This document shows positions 1-6,943 of a DNA stretch of 20,283 nucleotides, in pieces. Source of the DNA: GCA-2686265 sp036010965 (GTDB lineage: Bacteria > Planctomycetota > UBA1135 > GCA-002686595); NCBI GenBank assembly GCA_036010965.1, contig DASCMO010000055.1, forward strand, positions 1-20,283, read 5' to 3'. The position numbers and the translations under genes were made by a program. The stretch's first letter is position 1. Every line of letters begins with the position of its first letter. The notes under the pieces are model-generated. The model worked only from the letters and a program-made list of their open reading frames with translations, searched no databases and was not told the DNA's origin.

Positions 1-36
1 AGTGGTCGCGTTGTGGTCGAGGTAGACGGAGCGCAT
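1..36 (-). CDS. Cysteine desulfurase (class V aminotransferase), N-terminal 12 codons only
   Basis: The minus strand from 36 to the window edge reads MRSVYLDHNATT. This is the hallmark beginning of NifS/IscS-type cysteine desulfurases (YLDHNATT), PLP enzymes that take sulfur from cysteine for Fe-S cluster and thiolation pathways. Only the first 12 residues are in the window, so the PLP lysine and the catalytic cysteine loop cannot be examined. The ATG lies 13 nt after the parA stop on the same strand, which suggests co-transcription. The spacer is GC-only and shows no Shine-Dalgarno sequence. The NifS, IscS and SufS subtypes cannot be told apart from this fragment. Confidence 0.75.
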   Translation of the reverse strand, partial: MRSVYLDHNATT

Positions 37-49
37 GGCGCGCGGCGGC

Positions 50-1072
50 CTAGCTGCCGTCGGCGCGCCCGTCGCTCGCGCTCGGCGCCGGAGAGGCGCC
101 CCCGAGGGTGCGCAGCTCGAGATCGAGGGCGTTCTCTCGTGCTTGTTGCGACTCTTCCACGGAAGCGTCTGCCAGGGGCGGGGGGGCTGGGTGCAGGACC
201 TTCGCGGGCAGCGACTCGGCGGGGGCGGCCTCCGCGGGTGCAGCGCCCTCCTCCCGCGCGGGAAGCGATCCGAGCTCGCGACGCGCGTCTTCCTGCCCGA
301 TCAGCTCTCCCGCCAGGGCGCGGTAGTCGCTGGCTCCGTTCGATCCCGGCGCGTACTCGAAGATCGTCAGGCCATGGCTCGGCGCCTCGGCGAGCTTGAC
401 GTTGCTGCGCACGCTCTGGGCGAAGACCTGCCCGGGGAAGTAGCGCCGGACCTCGCCAAGCACCTCGCGCGCGAGGCGCAGACGGTTGTCGTAAAGGCAG
501 GGAACGATGCCGGTCACCTCGAGATCGGGATTGAGGCGACGGCGGATGAGCTGGACAACCTCCTGCAGCTTGCCCATTCCCATCAGGGCCAGGTACTCGG
601 TCTGGACCGTGATCAGGACCTCGCGAGCCGCGGCCAGGGCGTTGATCGAGAGCAGGCCCAGGCTCGGCGGACAGTCGAAGAGCAGGTAATCAGCCGGTGC
701 AGCGCCCGTGCGTTCGCGGTGCTCGTCCTCCCAGGCGGAGACGGCGTCGCGCACCAGGGTCTCGCGACCGATGGCGCTGGCGAGTTCCATCTCGGCGCCC
801 GAGAGGTCGATGTTGCTCGCGATCACCGAGAGGCCCGGCGTGGACGTGGCGCGCACCGCCTGCGCGATGCTCGTCTGGCCCAGCAACACGCTGTAGATCG
901 AGGGGTCGCTGCCGGAGATCTCCTGGCCGAGGTGCAGGCTCAGGTTGGCCTGCGGATCCATGTCCACCAGGCACACGCGTCGGCCTCGCTCGGCCAGGGC
1001 CGCGCCCAGGTTGACGGAGGTCGTGGTCTTACCCACGCCCCCCTTCTGATTCATGACCGCGATGCGCCGCAT
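50..1072 (-). CDS. parA: ParA/Soj chromosome-partitioning ATPase with C-terminal extension
   Basis: This is a deviant Walker-A ATPase that drives segregation of ParB-parS complexes by ATP-dependent, nonspecific DNA binding. Visible motifs are the P-loop KGGVGKTT (residues 10-17, signature lysine K10), Walker A' DMDPQAN (38-44) and Walker B DCPPSLGLLS (133-142). The conserved ParA fold ends near residue 260 (RALAGELIGQ). About 80 further residues follow, rich in Ala, Pro and Glu and probably disordered. The whole is 340 aa, against roughly 250-270 for typical Soj proteins. The start is fixed by MRRIAVMNQKGG, which puts the P-loop at its usual distance. parB is not adjacent; it lies near 9.8 kb on the other strand. 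The neighbour upstream is bshC and the one downstream a cysteine desulfurase gene. The family is certain; a role in chromosome segregation is supported by ParB and parS in the same window. Confidence 0.95.
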   Translation of the reverse strand: MRRIAVMNQKGGVGKTTTSVNLGAALAERGRRVCLVDMDPQANLSLHLGQEISGSDPSIYSVLLGQTSIAQAVRATSTPGLSVIASNIDLSGAEMELASAIGRETLVRDAVSAWEDEHRERTGAAPADYLLFDCPPSLGLLSINALAAAREVLITVQTEYLALMGMGKLQEVVQLIRRRLNPDLEVTGIVPCLYDNRLRLAREVLGEVRRYFPGQVFAQSVRSNVKLAEAPSHGLTIFEYAPGSNGASDYRALAGELIGQEDARRELGSLPAREEGAAPAEAAPAESLPAKVLHPAPPPLADASVEESQQARENALDLELRTLGGASPAPSASDGRADGS

Positions 1073-1155
1073 GTTGTCCCGAAGCCCTCTGCGCGTCGGG
1101 CGTCCTAGGCTAGCCCAACTCCCGCGCGAGTGCTCACCCCAGACTGAGCAATCAC

Positions 1156-2772
1156 CTAGCCTGGGAGTTCGTGAGGGCCGGGAGGGTCGAGCTGCACGAC
1201 GAGGTGTTCTGCGCTGAGGGAATCAAGGGCGAGGGCGAGCGGCTCCAACCAGTCCAGGCCGTGGCGAGCGACGAGAGAGAACGGGCCGAGCAGCGCCTCC
1301 TGGGGCTGTCCTTCGGGGGTCAGGGTCCCCCTCAGTCGCCGCAAGTGGCGGCCCCGTGTGCCGGCGCGCTGGCGATGCGCGCGCGCAGCGCGTTCGGCGA
1401 ACCCCTCCACCAGCTCCTCGACCTGCCCGGCGGTGCGGCGCAGTCGGGCCCCGAGGCCGCGGTCGATTTCGGCCAGTTCGGGCCGCAGTCCTCGCAGGGA
1501 AGCGCCCGCGTCTGCAGCGATCGCGCGCAGGCGGCCGAACACCGGCGGCTCGGGCTCGGACGTCGCCGTCAGCTCCGCGGCGCCGCCCAGCACGTCGGCC
1601 ACTTCCAGGGAACTGGCTTCGAGCGAGCGAGCGCAGGCATCGTCGACGACGCTCACCGGGCCGCGCAGGACGAAGGCGCCGGGTTCCAGGGCGAGGGCGC
1701 GGCGCAGGGGCCCGGCGGCGGCTCGCAGGGCCAGGGAGCGTGCCCCGCCCAGCTCGCAGACGCTCGGCAGGACGAGGTCGAGCAGCAGGTGCTCGAGCCG
1801 CGGCCCCCCCACCCAGGCCGCCGGTTCACCGACGATCAGGGCCGCCAGCTCCGCCCCGCTGCGCGAGCCGGGCTCGCCTTCGAAGCGATAGCCCTCGCCG
1901 CCAGCTCGCAGTTCGCGTGGGCCGCCGACTCCGAAGTGGACGAGGGCGCTCTGGGCCTCGACGCCCGCCGTGGGGTCGAGGTCGGCGACCGCCCGCGCGC
2001 CCTCGGCCAGGGCGTCGGGCGAGACGCCGCCGACGATCCGGACCAGGGCGGCGGCCAGCTGCGAGCGGATCCAATCCGGCTCCACCACGACCAGCCCTAG
2101 GGGTCCGGCGAGGGCGAGTAGCGAGCGCGTGAAGGCGCGCGCCGGGCTCTCGCCGGGACGCGGCATCAGCAGCTCGAGGGCCTGCTTGAGGTGCGGCTCG
2201 TCGCCGTGGAGCTGGAGCAGGGCGCTGCGCAGGGCGCCGGTGCGGTGAAGCTCTTCGTCGATGCGCTGCGCGCCCAGGGCGATGCGCTCCTCGCCCATCG
2301 AGGTCAGGCCGACCTGCTGCAGGGCGAGCTGGCGATTCAGGAGGAGTGCCGGGGCGAGGGTGCACTCGTCGGCGCGGTTGAACAGGATCGGGAGCACCGG
2401 CGCGCCCAGGTGCTCGGAGAAGCGCCGGGCCAGGCGCACCGTTGCGAGGGCCTTCCAGAGAGAGGCCAGAGGGCCTGCAAACAATCCCGGCCGGGCGCTG
2501 GTGACAACGCAGAAGGTCCCCGGCCGGGCCAGGGCGCGGGCGCCTTCGAGTACCGCCACGTGCGGTTCGAGCGCCGCCAGGGGGCCGAGCAGGGCGCTCG
2601 ACAGCTCGGCGCGCAGGCCCTCGCCCCAGACGTCGGCCATGCCGCCGAGGTCGGCGGTTGAGCGCAGCAGGCGCATCTCGGGCAGGGCGCACTCGCCGGC
2701 CAGGGCGGCGCGGGCCAGGGGCGTGAGGGGCGGAAAGAGGTCCGCGGGCAGGAAGGCGAAGCGGCCCGCCAT
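1156..2772 (-). CDS. bshC: BshC-like protein (bacillithiol cysteine-adding enzyme family), divergent
   Basis: The 538-residue length matches BshC, the enzyme proposed to add cysteine to glucosaminyl-malate in the last step of bacillithiol synthesis. The fold is recognisable from the N-terminal nucleotide-binding region (TSARPGLFAGPLASLWKA, from residue 91), the following PVLPILFNRADE stretch (125-136), a helical coiled-coil-like region around 400-480, and the C-terminal block LTPEGQPQEALLGPF (484-498) with RHGLDWLEPL. As I recall the family, canonical members have GQQxGLF and an EDHDF-like motif where this protein has SAR and ADECT, so it is divergent at expected active-site positions. The ATG starts 5 nt after the pyrF stop, so the two genes are probably co-transcribed; no clear Shine-Dalgarno is seen. 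bshA and bshB are not in the window. Family membership is likely; bacillithiol synthesis itself is an inference. Confidence 0.8.
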   Translation of the reverse strand: MAGRFAFLPADLFPPLTPLARAALAGECALPEMRLLRSTADLGGMADVWGEGLRAELSSALLGPLAALEPHVAVLEGARALARPGTFCVVTSARPGLFAGPLASLWKALATVRLARRFSEHLGAPVLPILFNRADECTLAPALLLNRQLALQQVGLTSMGEERIALGAQRIDEELHRTGALRSALLQLHGDEPHLKQALELLMPRPGESPARAFTRSLLALAGPLGLVVVEPDWIRSQLAAALVRIVGGVSPDALAEGARAVADLDPTAGVEAQSALVHFGVGGPRELRAGGEGYRFEGEPGSRSGAELAALIVGEPAAWVGGPRLEHLLLDLVLPSVCELGGARSLALRAAAGPLRRALALEPGAFVLRGPVSVVDDACARSLEASSLEVADVLGGAAELTATSEPEPPVFGRLRAIAADAGASLRGLRPELAEIDRGLGARLRRTAGQVEELVEGFAERAARAHRQRAGTRGRHLRRLRGTLTPEGQPQEALLGPFSLVARHGLDWLEPLALALDSLSAEHLVVQLDPPGPHELPG

Positions 2773-2777
2773 CGGAG

Positions 2778-3683
2778 TCAGCGTGACGCCAGGCCGTCGC
2801 GCACGCCGCCGACCATGGCGTCGAGGGCGTCGGAGGCTGAGTCCTTCCAGTGCCGTCCGACGTTCGCCTCCTGGCGGTAGGCGAAGGCGACCCCGCGCGA
2901 GGAGGAGACGAGCGCCCCGCCCGGGCGGGAGGTGAAGGCGTCCATCACATCGGCCGGCCCCGCGCCCTGGGCGCCGAACCCCGGCAAGAGGAACGGGGTG
3001 TGGGGCATCAGCCCGCGCATCTCGCGCAGGATCCCCGGGTGGGTCGCGCCGACCACGGCGCCCACGGCCGACAGGCCGCACTCGCCGCGCAGGTCCCCGC
3101 CCCAGCGGTGGGTGGCCAGGGCCATCTGGTGGCAGAGGGGCGGCTCGCCGTGCAGCTGAAAGTCCTCGCTGCCGGGATTGGAAGTGCGAACGAGCACGAA
3201 GATCCCCCGGCCCGCGCGCTGGCAGACGTCCAGGAAGGGCTCCACGGAGTCGTGGCCGAGGAAGGCGTTGACCGTGACGGCGTCGCACAGGCGGTGGTCG
3301 GGAGCGCCGCCGGGGCCTTCGAGGAAGGCGCTGGCGTAGGCGGCGGCGGTCGAGGCGATGTCGCCGCGCTTCACGTCTCCGATCACGAGCAGGCCCGCAT
3401 CATGGGCGTGGGCCACGACGCGCTCCCAGGCCGACGCGCCGTCGGCTCCGAAGAGCTCGAAGAAGGCGGACTGGGGCTTCACCACGGCGATGCGGTCAGA
3501 GGCGAGGTCGATCAGCTGGCAGAGGAAATCGCCCACGGCCCCTGCACGCTCGGAGCGGGCGGCATGCGGGTCCCGTGCGGCGGCGAACTCCTCGGGCAGG
3601 AGGGCGAGGTGGGGGTCGAGGCCCAGGACGCAGGGGCTGTCCTTCTGGGCGATGGCCGTGGCGAGGCGGTCGGCGAAGTTCAC
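2778..3683 (-). CDS. pyrF: Orotidine 5'-phosphate decarboxylase, type 2
   Basis: PyrF decarboxylates orotidine monophosphate to UMP, the last step of de novo pyrimidine synthesis, in the cytoplasm. The 301-residue length and the catalytic motif DVKRGDIAST (residues 103-112, with the Asp-Lys-Asp catalytic array) place it in the longer subfamily 2, rather than the roughly 230-residue subfamily 1. Other supporting pieces are the N-terminal LGLDPH (20-25), VVKPQSAFFELFG (67-79), TVNAFLGHDS (137-146) and LLPGFGAQG (232-240) near the phosphate-binding end. The start is GTG, whose bases overlap the TGA stop of the DUF502 gene as GTGA. This points to translational coupling and makes this start much more likely than any other. 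bshC follows after 5 nt. Confidence 0.95.
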   Translation of the reverse strand: MNFADRLATAIAQKDSPCVLGLDPHLALLPEEFAAARDPHAARSERAGAVGDFLCQLIDLASDRIAVVKPQSAFFELFGADGASAWERVVAHAHDAGLLVIGDVKRGDIASTAAAYASAFLEGPGGAPDHRLCDAVTVNAFLGHDSVEPFLDVCQRAGRGIFVLVRTSNPGSEDFQLHGEPPLCHQMALATHRWGGDLRGECGLSAVGAVVGATHPGILREMRGLMPHTPFLLPGFGAQGAGPADVMDAFTSRPGGALVSSSRGVAFAYRQEANVGRHWKDSASDALDAMVGGVRDGLASR

Positions 3684-4654
3684 GGCGCCTCCCGAGGGTC
3701 GGGGACTGTCTTGGTGGACCCCTCGCGGCCCAGGGGGGCGAGGTCGTCTTCCAGCCTCTCGATCATCTCTCCGGTGGGGACGAGCACGCCGGCCGAGACC
3801 GTGGTGCGCAGGGCTTCCTCGACGCTGATCGGCAGAGGGATCAGCCGGTGGGCCTCGATGAAGACCGTGAAGCCGGTCATGGGCATGGGCGAGGTCGGGA
3901 CGAAGCAGCTCACGTAGCGTCCGCCGAGGTGTTCGTGGACGGTCTTGAGTCCCTCGCTGGTGACGAAGGCGATGGCCCAGACGCCCTCGCTGGGGTAGGG
4001 CGCGGCCACGACCGTGTCGAACTCCATCTCGGTGTCGGAGAGGAAGAACTCCACCAGCTGCTTGGCGTAGGGATAGACCGAGCGGATGACCGGCACCTGC
4101 TGCATGGCGCGGTCCACGCCCAGGATCATGCGCCGCCCGAGGAAACCGCTGGCCAGGTAGCCGGCGGTCAGGACCAGCATCAGCGAGAAGAAGACCCCGA
4201 TCATGGGGTGCACGACGCCCTTGACCGCGTCGCGCAGCTTCTCGGGGTGGATGGCGAGGGCGTCGAGGTCGCGCAGCAACGTGCTCTTCGCCTCGTGCAG
4301 GGCGGCGAGTCCGTTGCGGAAGGCGGGGTTCTCGAGGCCCGTGCGGTCGAGCTGACTGCGGAGGTCTACCGGCAGGGTCTCGGGGTTGAGGAACTCGTCG
4401 CTCAACGGGTCGATCCCGACCGTTCTCAGGACCTCCCAGCCCACGCCGTTCCCCTCCAGACACCAGTAGATGGCTGTGTTGATGGGAGTCGTGACGTAGT
4501 TCTTCGCGAACTGCACGACCGTCACCAGGATGAAGAGGGTCAGGACGGCGGGCAGCACCGTCACCACGCCGCGCAGGAAGAAGCTCTTCTTGCGCTTTCC
4601 GCCCCGCGTGGCGGACCTTTTCTTGCTGACCTTGCGAGACTCGGGCTGGTCCAT
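3680..4654 (-). CDS. DUF502 family integral membrane protein with enlarged loop
   Basis: This is an inner-membrane protein of the DUF502 family, whose function is not established. A Lys/Arg-rich N-terminus (residues 8-28) precedes a first hydrophobic segment at about 26-48 and a second at about 148-172. Family-like motifs follow: PVIRSVYPYAKQLVEFF (188-204), GVWAIAFVTSEG (224-235) and FVPTSPMPMTGFTVFI (251-266). Family members are usually a little over 200 residues; this one has 324. The excess is an insert of about 90 residues between the two membrane segments (about 60-147), predicted helical and probably outside the membrane. The C-terminal 20 residues are polar. The ATG is preceded by 48 nt separating it from the hemW stop. 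The stop overlaps the pyrF GTG by 4 nt, so it is probably expressed with pyrF. The family is clear, the function unknown. Confidence 0.85.
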   Translation of the reverse strand: MDQPESRKVSKKRSATRGGKRKKSFFLRGVVTVLPAVLTLFILVTVVQFAKNYVTTPINTAIYWCLEGNGVGWEVLRTVGIDPLSDEFLNPETLPVDLRSQLDRTGLENPAFRNGLAALHEAKSTLLRDLDALAIHPEKLRDAVKGVVHPMIGVFFSLMLVLTAGYLASGFLGRRMILGVDRAMQQVPVIRSVYPYAKQLVEFFLSDTEMEFDTVVAAPYPSEGVWAIAFVTSEGLKTVHEHLGGRYVSCFVPTSPMPMTGFTVFIEAHRLIPLPISVEEALRTTVSAGVLVPTGEMIERLEDDLAPLGREGSTKTVPDPREAP

Positions 4655-4702
4655 GGGCGTTACCGCGGCTCATGGTACCCCCTGGGCGCTCCGCAATCCG
4701 CG

Positions 4703-5917
4703 CTAGAACCCGCCCAGGAAACGCGCGGCCACCGCGTCCGCAAGGGGTAGGCCGCGCTCGCTCAGGCACAGGAGCTGGCCGCGCTCTTCTAGCAGGCCCT
4801 CTTCGAGCAGGGGGCGGGCGACGGCCAGGGCCGGGTCGTCCGTTCCCTCGAAGCCTGCGGTGCGCCGGGCCTGGGCGGGATCGACCCCCTCGGCCGTGCG
4901 CAGGCCCAGCCACCAGGTCTCGCCCAACCGCTCGGCGGGGGCCAGGGTCTCGCTCCAGTCCGCCGCCGCGTTCCCCGCGGCCACGGCCGCGCGCCAGGGG
5001 CCGATGGCGCGCGGGCTGGCGCTGCGCGTGCCGGCGACGTGGCTGACGGCGGAGGGCCCGAGCCCCACGTAGGGGCCGTTGGCCCAGTAGTTCAGGTTGT
5101 GGTCGCAGCGCTGCCCGAGGGGGGCGTAGCTGGAGATCTCGTAGGGCTCGAGCCCCGTGTCCCGGCAGAGCTCGCGCGTGATCCAGAATAGTTCCAGTTC
5201 GACTTCCTCGGGCTGGGCGACGATCAGGCCCCGCTCGAGCCAGCGCTGGAAGGGCGTGTGCTCCTCGAAGGCGAGGTTGTAGGCCGAGAGGTGGTTGGGC
5301 TCCCGTTCGAGCACGCGCTGGAGGTCGCGGCGCCAGGTCTGGGGGTCGTGGCCGGGGGCGGCGTAGATCAGGTCGGCGCTGACGTTCGTGCAGCCGGCGC
5401 TGCGCGCCGCTTCCAGGGCATCGAGGCCCTGGCGGGCCGTGTGGACTCGCCCGAAGCTGGCCAGGACCTCGGGCTGCAGGCTCTGGATGCCGATCGAGAG
5501 GCGCGTCACCCCGCCGGCGAGCAGGCCCTCGGCCTTGGCGGCGTCGAGGCTCTCGGGATTGCACTCCGCGGTCACCTCGCGCGCCGAGGTGCGGAAGCCG
5601 GTGCACTCCTCCAGGCCGTCGAGCAGGCGTTCGAGCTGGGCCAGGGAGAGCAGGGAGGGAGTGCCGCCGCCCAGGTAGACGGTGCGCGGCGAGGCGGGAG
5701 CGCGCTGTCGGGCCTCATCGAGGATGGCCTCGAGCGCGCCGTCGATGTCCTGTCCCTCGGCCACGACCGAGAAGAAGTCGCAGTAGTGGCAGAGGGCCAC
5801 GCAGAAGGGCAGGTGGACGTAGAGCGGCGTCCCGGCCGGGGCCGGGGCGCCCTGGGGAATCTCAGTGCTCGCCCGCGGACTCCGCGCTGGGCTTGATGGG
5901 TTGGTCTCGGGGGCCAT
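4703..5917 (-). CDS. hemW: HemW-type radical SAM protein (heme chaperone)
   Basis: HemW is a radical SAM protein that binds heme and delivers it to client proteins; it was long annotated as oxygen-independent coproporphyrinogen III oxidase. The sequence YVHLPFCVALCHYCDF contains the iron-sulfur CxxxCxxC motif (C39, C43, C46). The SAM-binding GGGTPS lies at 83-88. The HNLNYW motif, typical of HemW and carrying the heme-related histidine, precedes YVGLGPSAVSH. The length of 404 residues fits the family. The CxxxCxxC form and the HNxxYW motif favour HemW over HemN. The only in-frame ATG lies inside the upstream sigma-factor gene, giving a 56-nt overlap with GAGG three bases before the start. The first 30 residues are Pro/Ala/Ser-rich and unlike the family, so the true start could use a rare codon further downstream. 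Confidence 0.9.
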   Translation of the reverse strand: MAPETNPSSPARSPRASTEIPQGAPAPAGTPLYVHLPFCVALCHYCDFFSVVAEGQDIDGALEAILDEARQRAPASPRTVYLGGGTPSLLSLAQLERLLDGLEECTGFRTSAREVTAECNPESLDAAKAEGLLAGGVTRLSIGIQSLQPEVLASFGRVHTARQGLDALEAARSAGCTNVSADLIYAAPGHDPQTWRRDLQRVLEREPNHLSAYNLAFEEHTPFQRWLERGLIVAQPEEVELELFWITRELCRDTGLEPYEISSYAPLGQRCDHNLNYWANGPYVGLGPSAVSHVAGTRSASPRAIGPWRAAVAAGNAAADWSETLAPAERLGETWWLGLRTAEGVDPAQARRTAGFEGTDDPALAVARPLLEEGLLEERGQLLCLSERGLPLADAVAARFLGGF

Positions 5918-6830
5918 GGTCCTCGCTCATCACCCCGTAGAGCTTGCGCAGCGCCTCGCGCTCGATCTGCCGCACACGCTCGCGGGTCAGCCCGATGACC
6001 TTCCCGATCTCCTTGAGGGTCATGGGATCGCTGCCCTCGCCGAGGCCGTAACGCAGGCGCAGGATGGTGGCCTCGCGCTCGTCGATGGCGCCGAGCAGCT
6101 CCCGCAGTCTATCCAGCATGTCGGCCGCCGCCATCTGCTCGTCCGGCGGTCGCGCGTTGCTGTCGCTGACCGTGTCCTGGTTGGCGGAGAGGACATCCAG
6201 CGAGACCTGGGGCCCCATGCCGGAGACCTGGATCGTGCGCTTCAAAAGGGGCCAGTTGTTCTGCGGGATGTCGAGCTCCTCCGCCACCTCCTCGACGGTC
6301 GGCACGCGGCCCATGAGGAAGGTCAGCTCCTGGGTGACCACTCGCCAGCGGCTGATCAGCTCCGTCATGTAGCTCGGCACGCGTACGGACTTGACCGTGT
6401 TGGTCAGGGCGCGCCGGATGGATTGCTTGATCCACCAGGTGCCGTAGGTCGAGAAGCGGCATCCGGCCGCCGGATCGAACTTCTCGGCGGCCTTCATGAG
6501 CCCCACGTTGCCCTCCGCGATCAGGTCCGGCAGGGACAGGCCGCGGTCGGAGTAGAGCTTGGCGACCGACACCACCAGGCGCAGGTTGGCGCGGATCAGG
6601 TGCTCGCGGGCGACGAGGTCGCCGGCCTGGACCCGGGCGCCGAGCTCCTTCTCTTCGTCGGCCGTGAGGAGGGAAACCTCGTTGATCTCTTGAAGGTACG
6701 TCTCTAGACAGCGTTCGGCAGAAATGGCTGGTGCTCCTTCCGGGGCCTCGGGGAAGGGCCGGTGTGGCCTGCGGGCTCCGAGACCTTCCCATCGGACCTG
6801 CGGGCGTCCGGCCTTGAGCCCTCCTGGCAA
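5862..6830 (-). CDS. RNA polymerase sigma-70 factor, group 2-like (RpoD/SigA family)
   Basis: This is a sigma factor that directs RNA polymerase to promoters. It lacks region 1.1. Region 1.2 starts at about ETYLQEINEV (43-52). Region 2 covers residues 72-155, with the core-binding segment RANLRLVVSVAKLY and the -10-recognition helix STYGTWWIKQSIRR (127-140). Region 3 follows (157-215). Region 4 ends with the -35-recognition helix TLKEIGKVIGLTRERVRQIE (271-290). The short length (322 residues) and absent region 1.1 suggest a group 2 (alternative or SigA-like) factor rather than the main RpoD, although some phyla have short main sigma factors. The start is TTG; no ATG or GTG exists in frame before region 1.2, and a GGAGGG lies just inside the coding sequence. 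The true start may therefore be downstream. The 3' end overlaps hemW by 56 nt. It is divergent from the HPr-domain gene. Confidence 0.92.
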   Translation of the reverse strand: MPGGLKAGRPQVRWEGLGARRPHRPFPEAPEGAPAISAERCLETYLQEINEVSLLTADEEKELGARVQAGDLVAREHLIRANLRLVVSVAKLYSDRGLSLPDLIAEGNVGLMKAAEKFDPAAGCRFSTYGTWWIKQSIRRALTNTVKSVRVPSYMTELISRWRVVTQELTFLMGRVPTVEEVAEELDIPQNNWPLLKRTIQVSGMGPQVSLDVLSANQDTVSDSNARPPDEQMAAADMLDRLRELLGAIDEREATILRLRYGLGEGSDPMTLKEIGKVIGLTRERVRQIEREALRKLYGVMSEDHGPRDQPIKPSAESAGEH

Positions 6831-6943
6831 GGGGCTGCCCGCCCCCTTTCTTCGCCGTCCTCGCGAGGGTCTGGTAGGTTTACGTCAAGGCTCGTCCGGG
6901 TTGCCCTCCAGGCTTGTGCTCGCGCGCGCCGCGCCCCACCGCA
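6831..6943. promoter_or_regulatory. Divergent intergenic region between sigma factor and HPr-domain genes
   Basis: These 113 bases separate two divergent genes and must hold at least one promoter. On the plus strand TAGGTT (6875-6880) fits the TAnnnT form of a -10 element, with only a weak TTCGCC 18 bases upstream. On the minus strand TTGACG (6888-6883) resembles a -35 element but has no good -10 element at the usual distance. No operator-like palindrome was found. The positions are candidates only. Confidence 0.35.

Noticed and set aside
1115..1170. Inverted repeat AACTCCC...GGGAGTT between parA and bshC as a terminator
   Set aside because: The loop is more than 30 bases, there is no T-tract, and both genes are on the same strand with no need for it to be functional.
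4655..4690. ATG at 4673-4671 on the minus strand with AGGGGG just upstream, as an alternative DUF502 start
   Set aside because: It is out of frame with the DUF502 coding sequence (19 bases from the chosen ATG) and opens only a shadow frame.
2778..5606. Very long minus-strand open frame running through hemW, DUF502 and pyrF
   Set aside because: Only its last 302 codons encode a real protein (PyrF). The upstream part is Arg/Pro/Gly-rich out-of-frame sequence over two well-supported genes.
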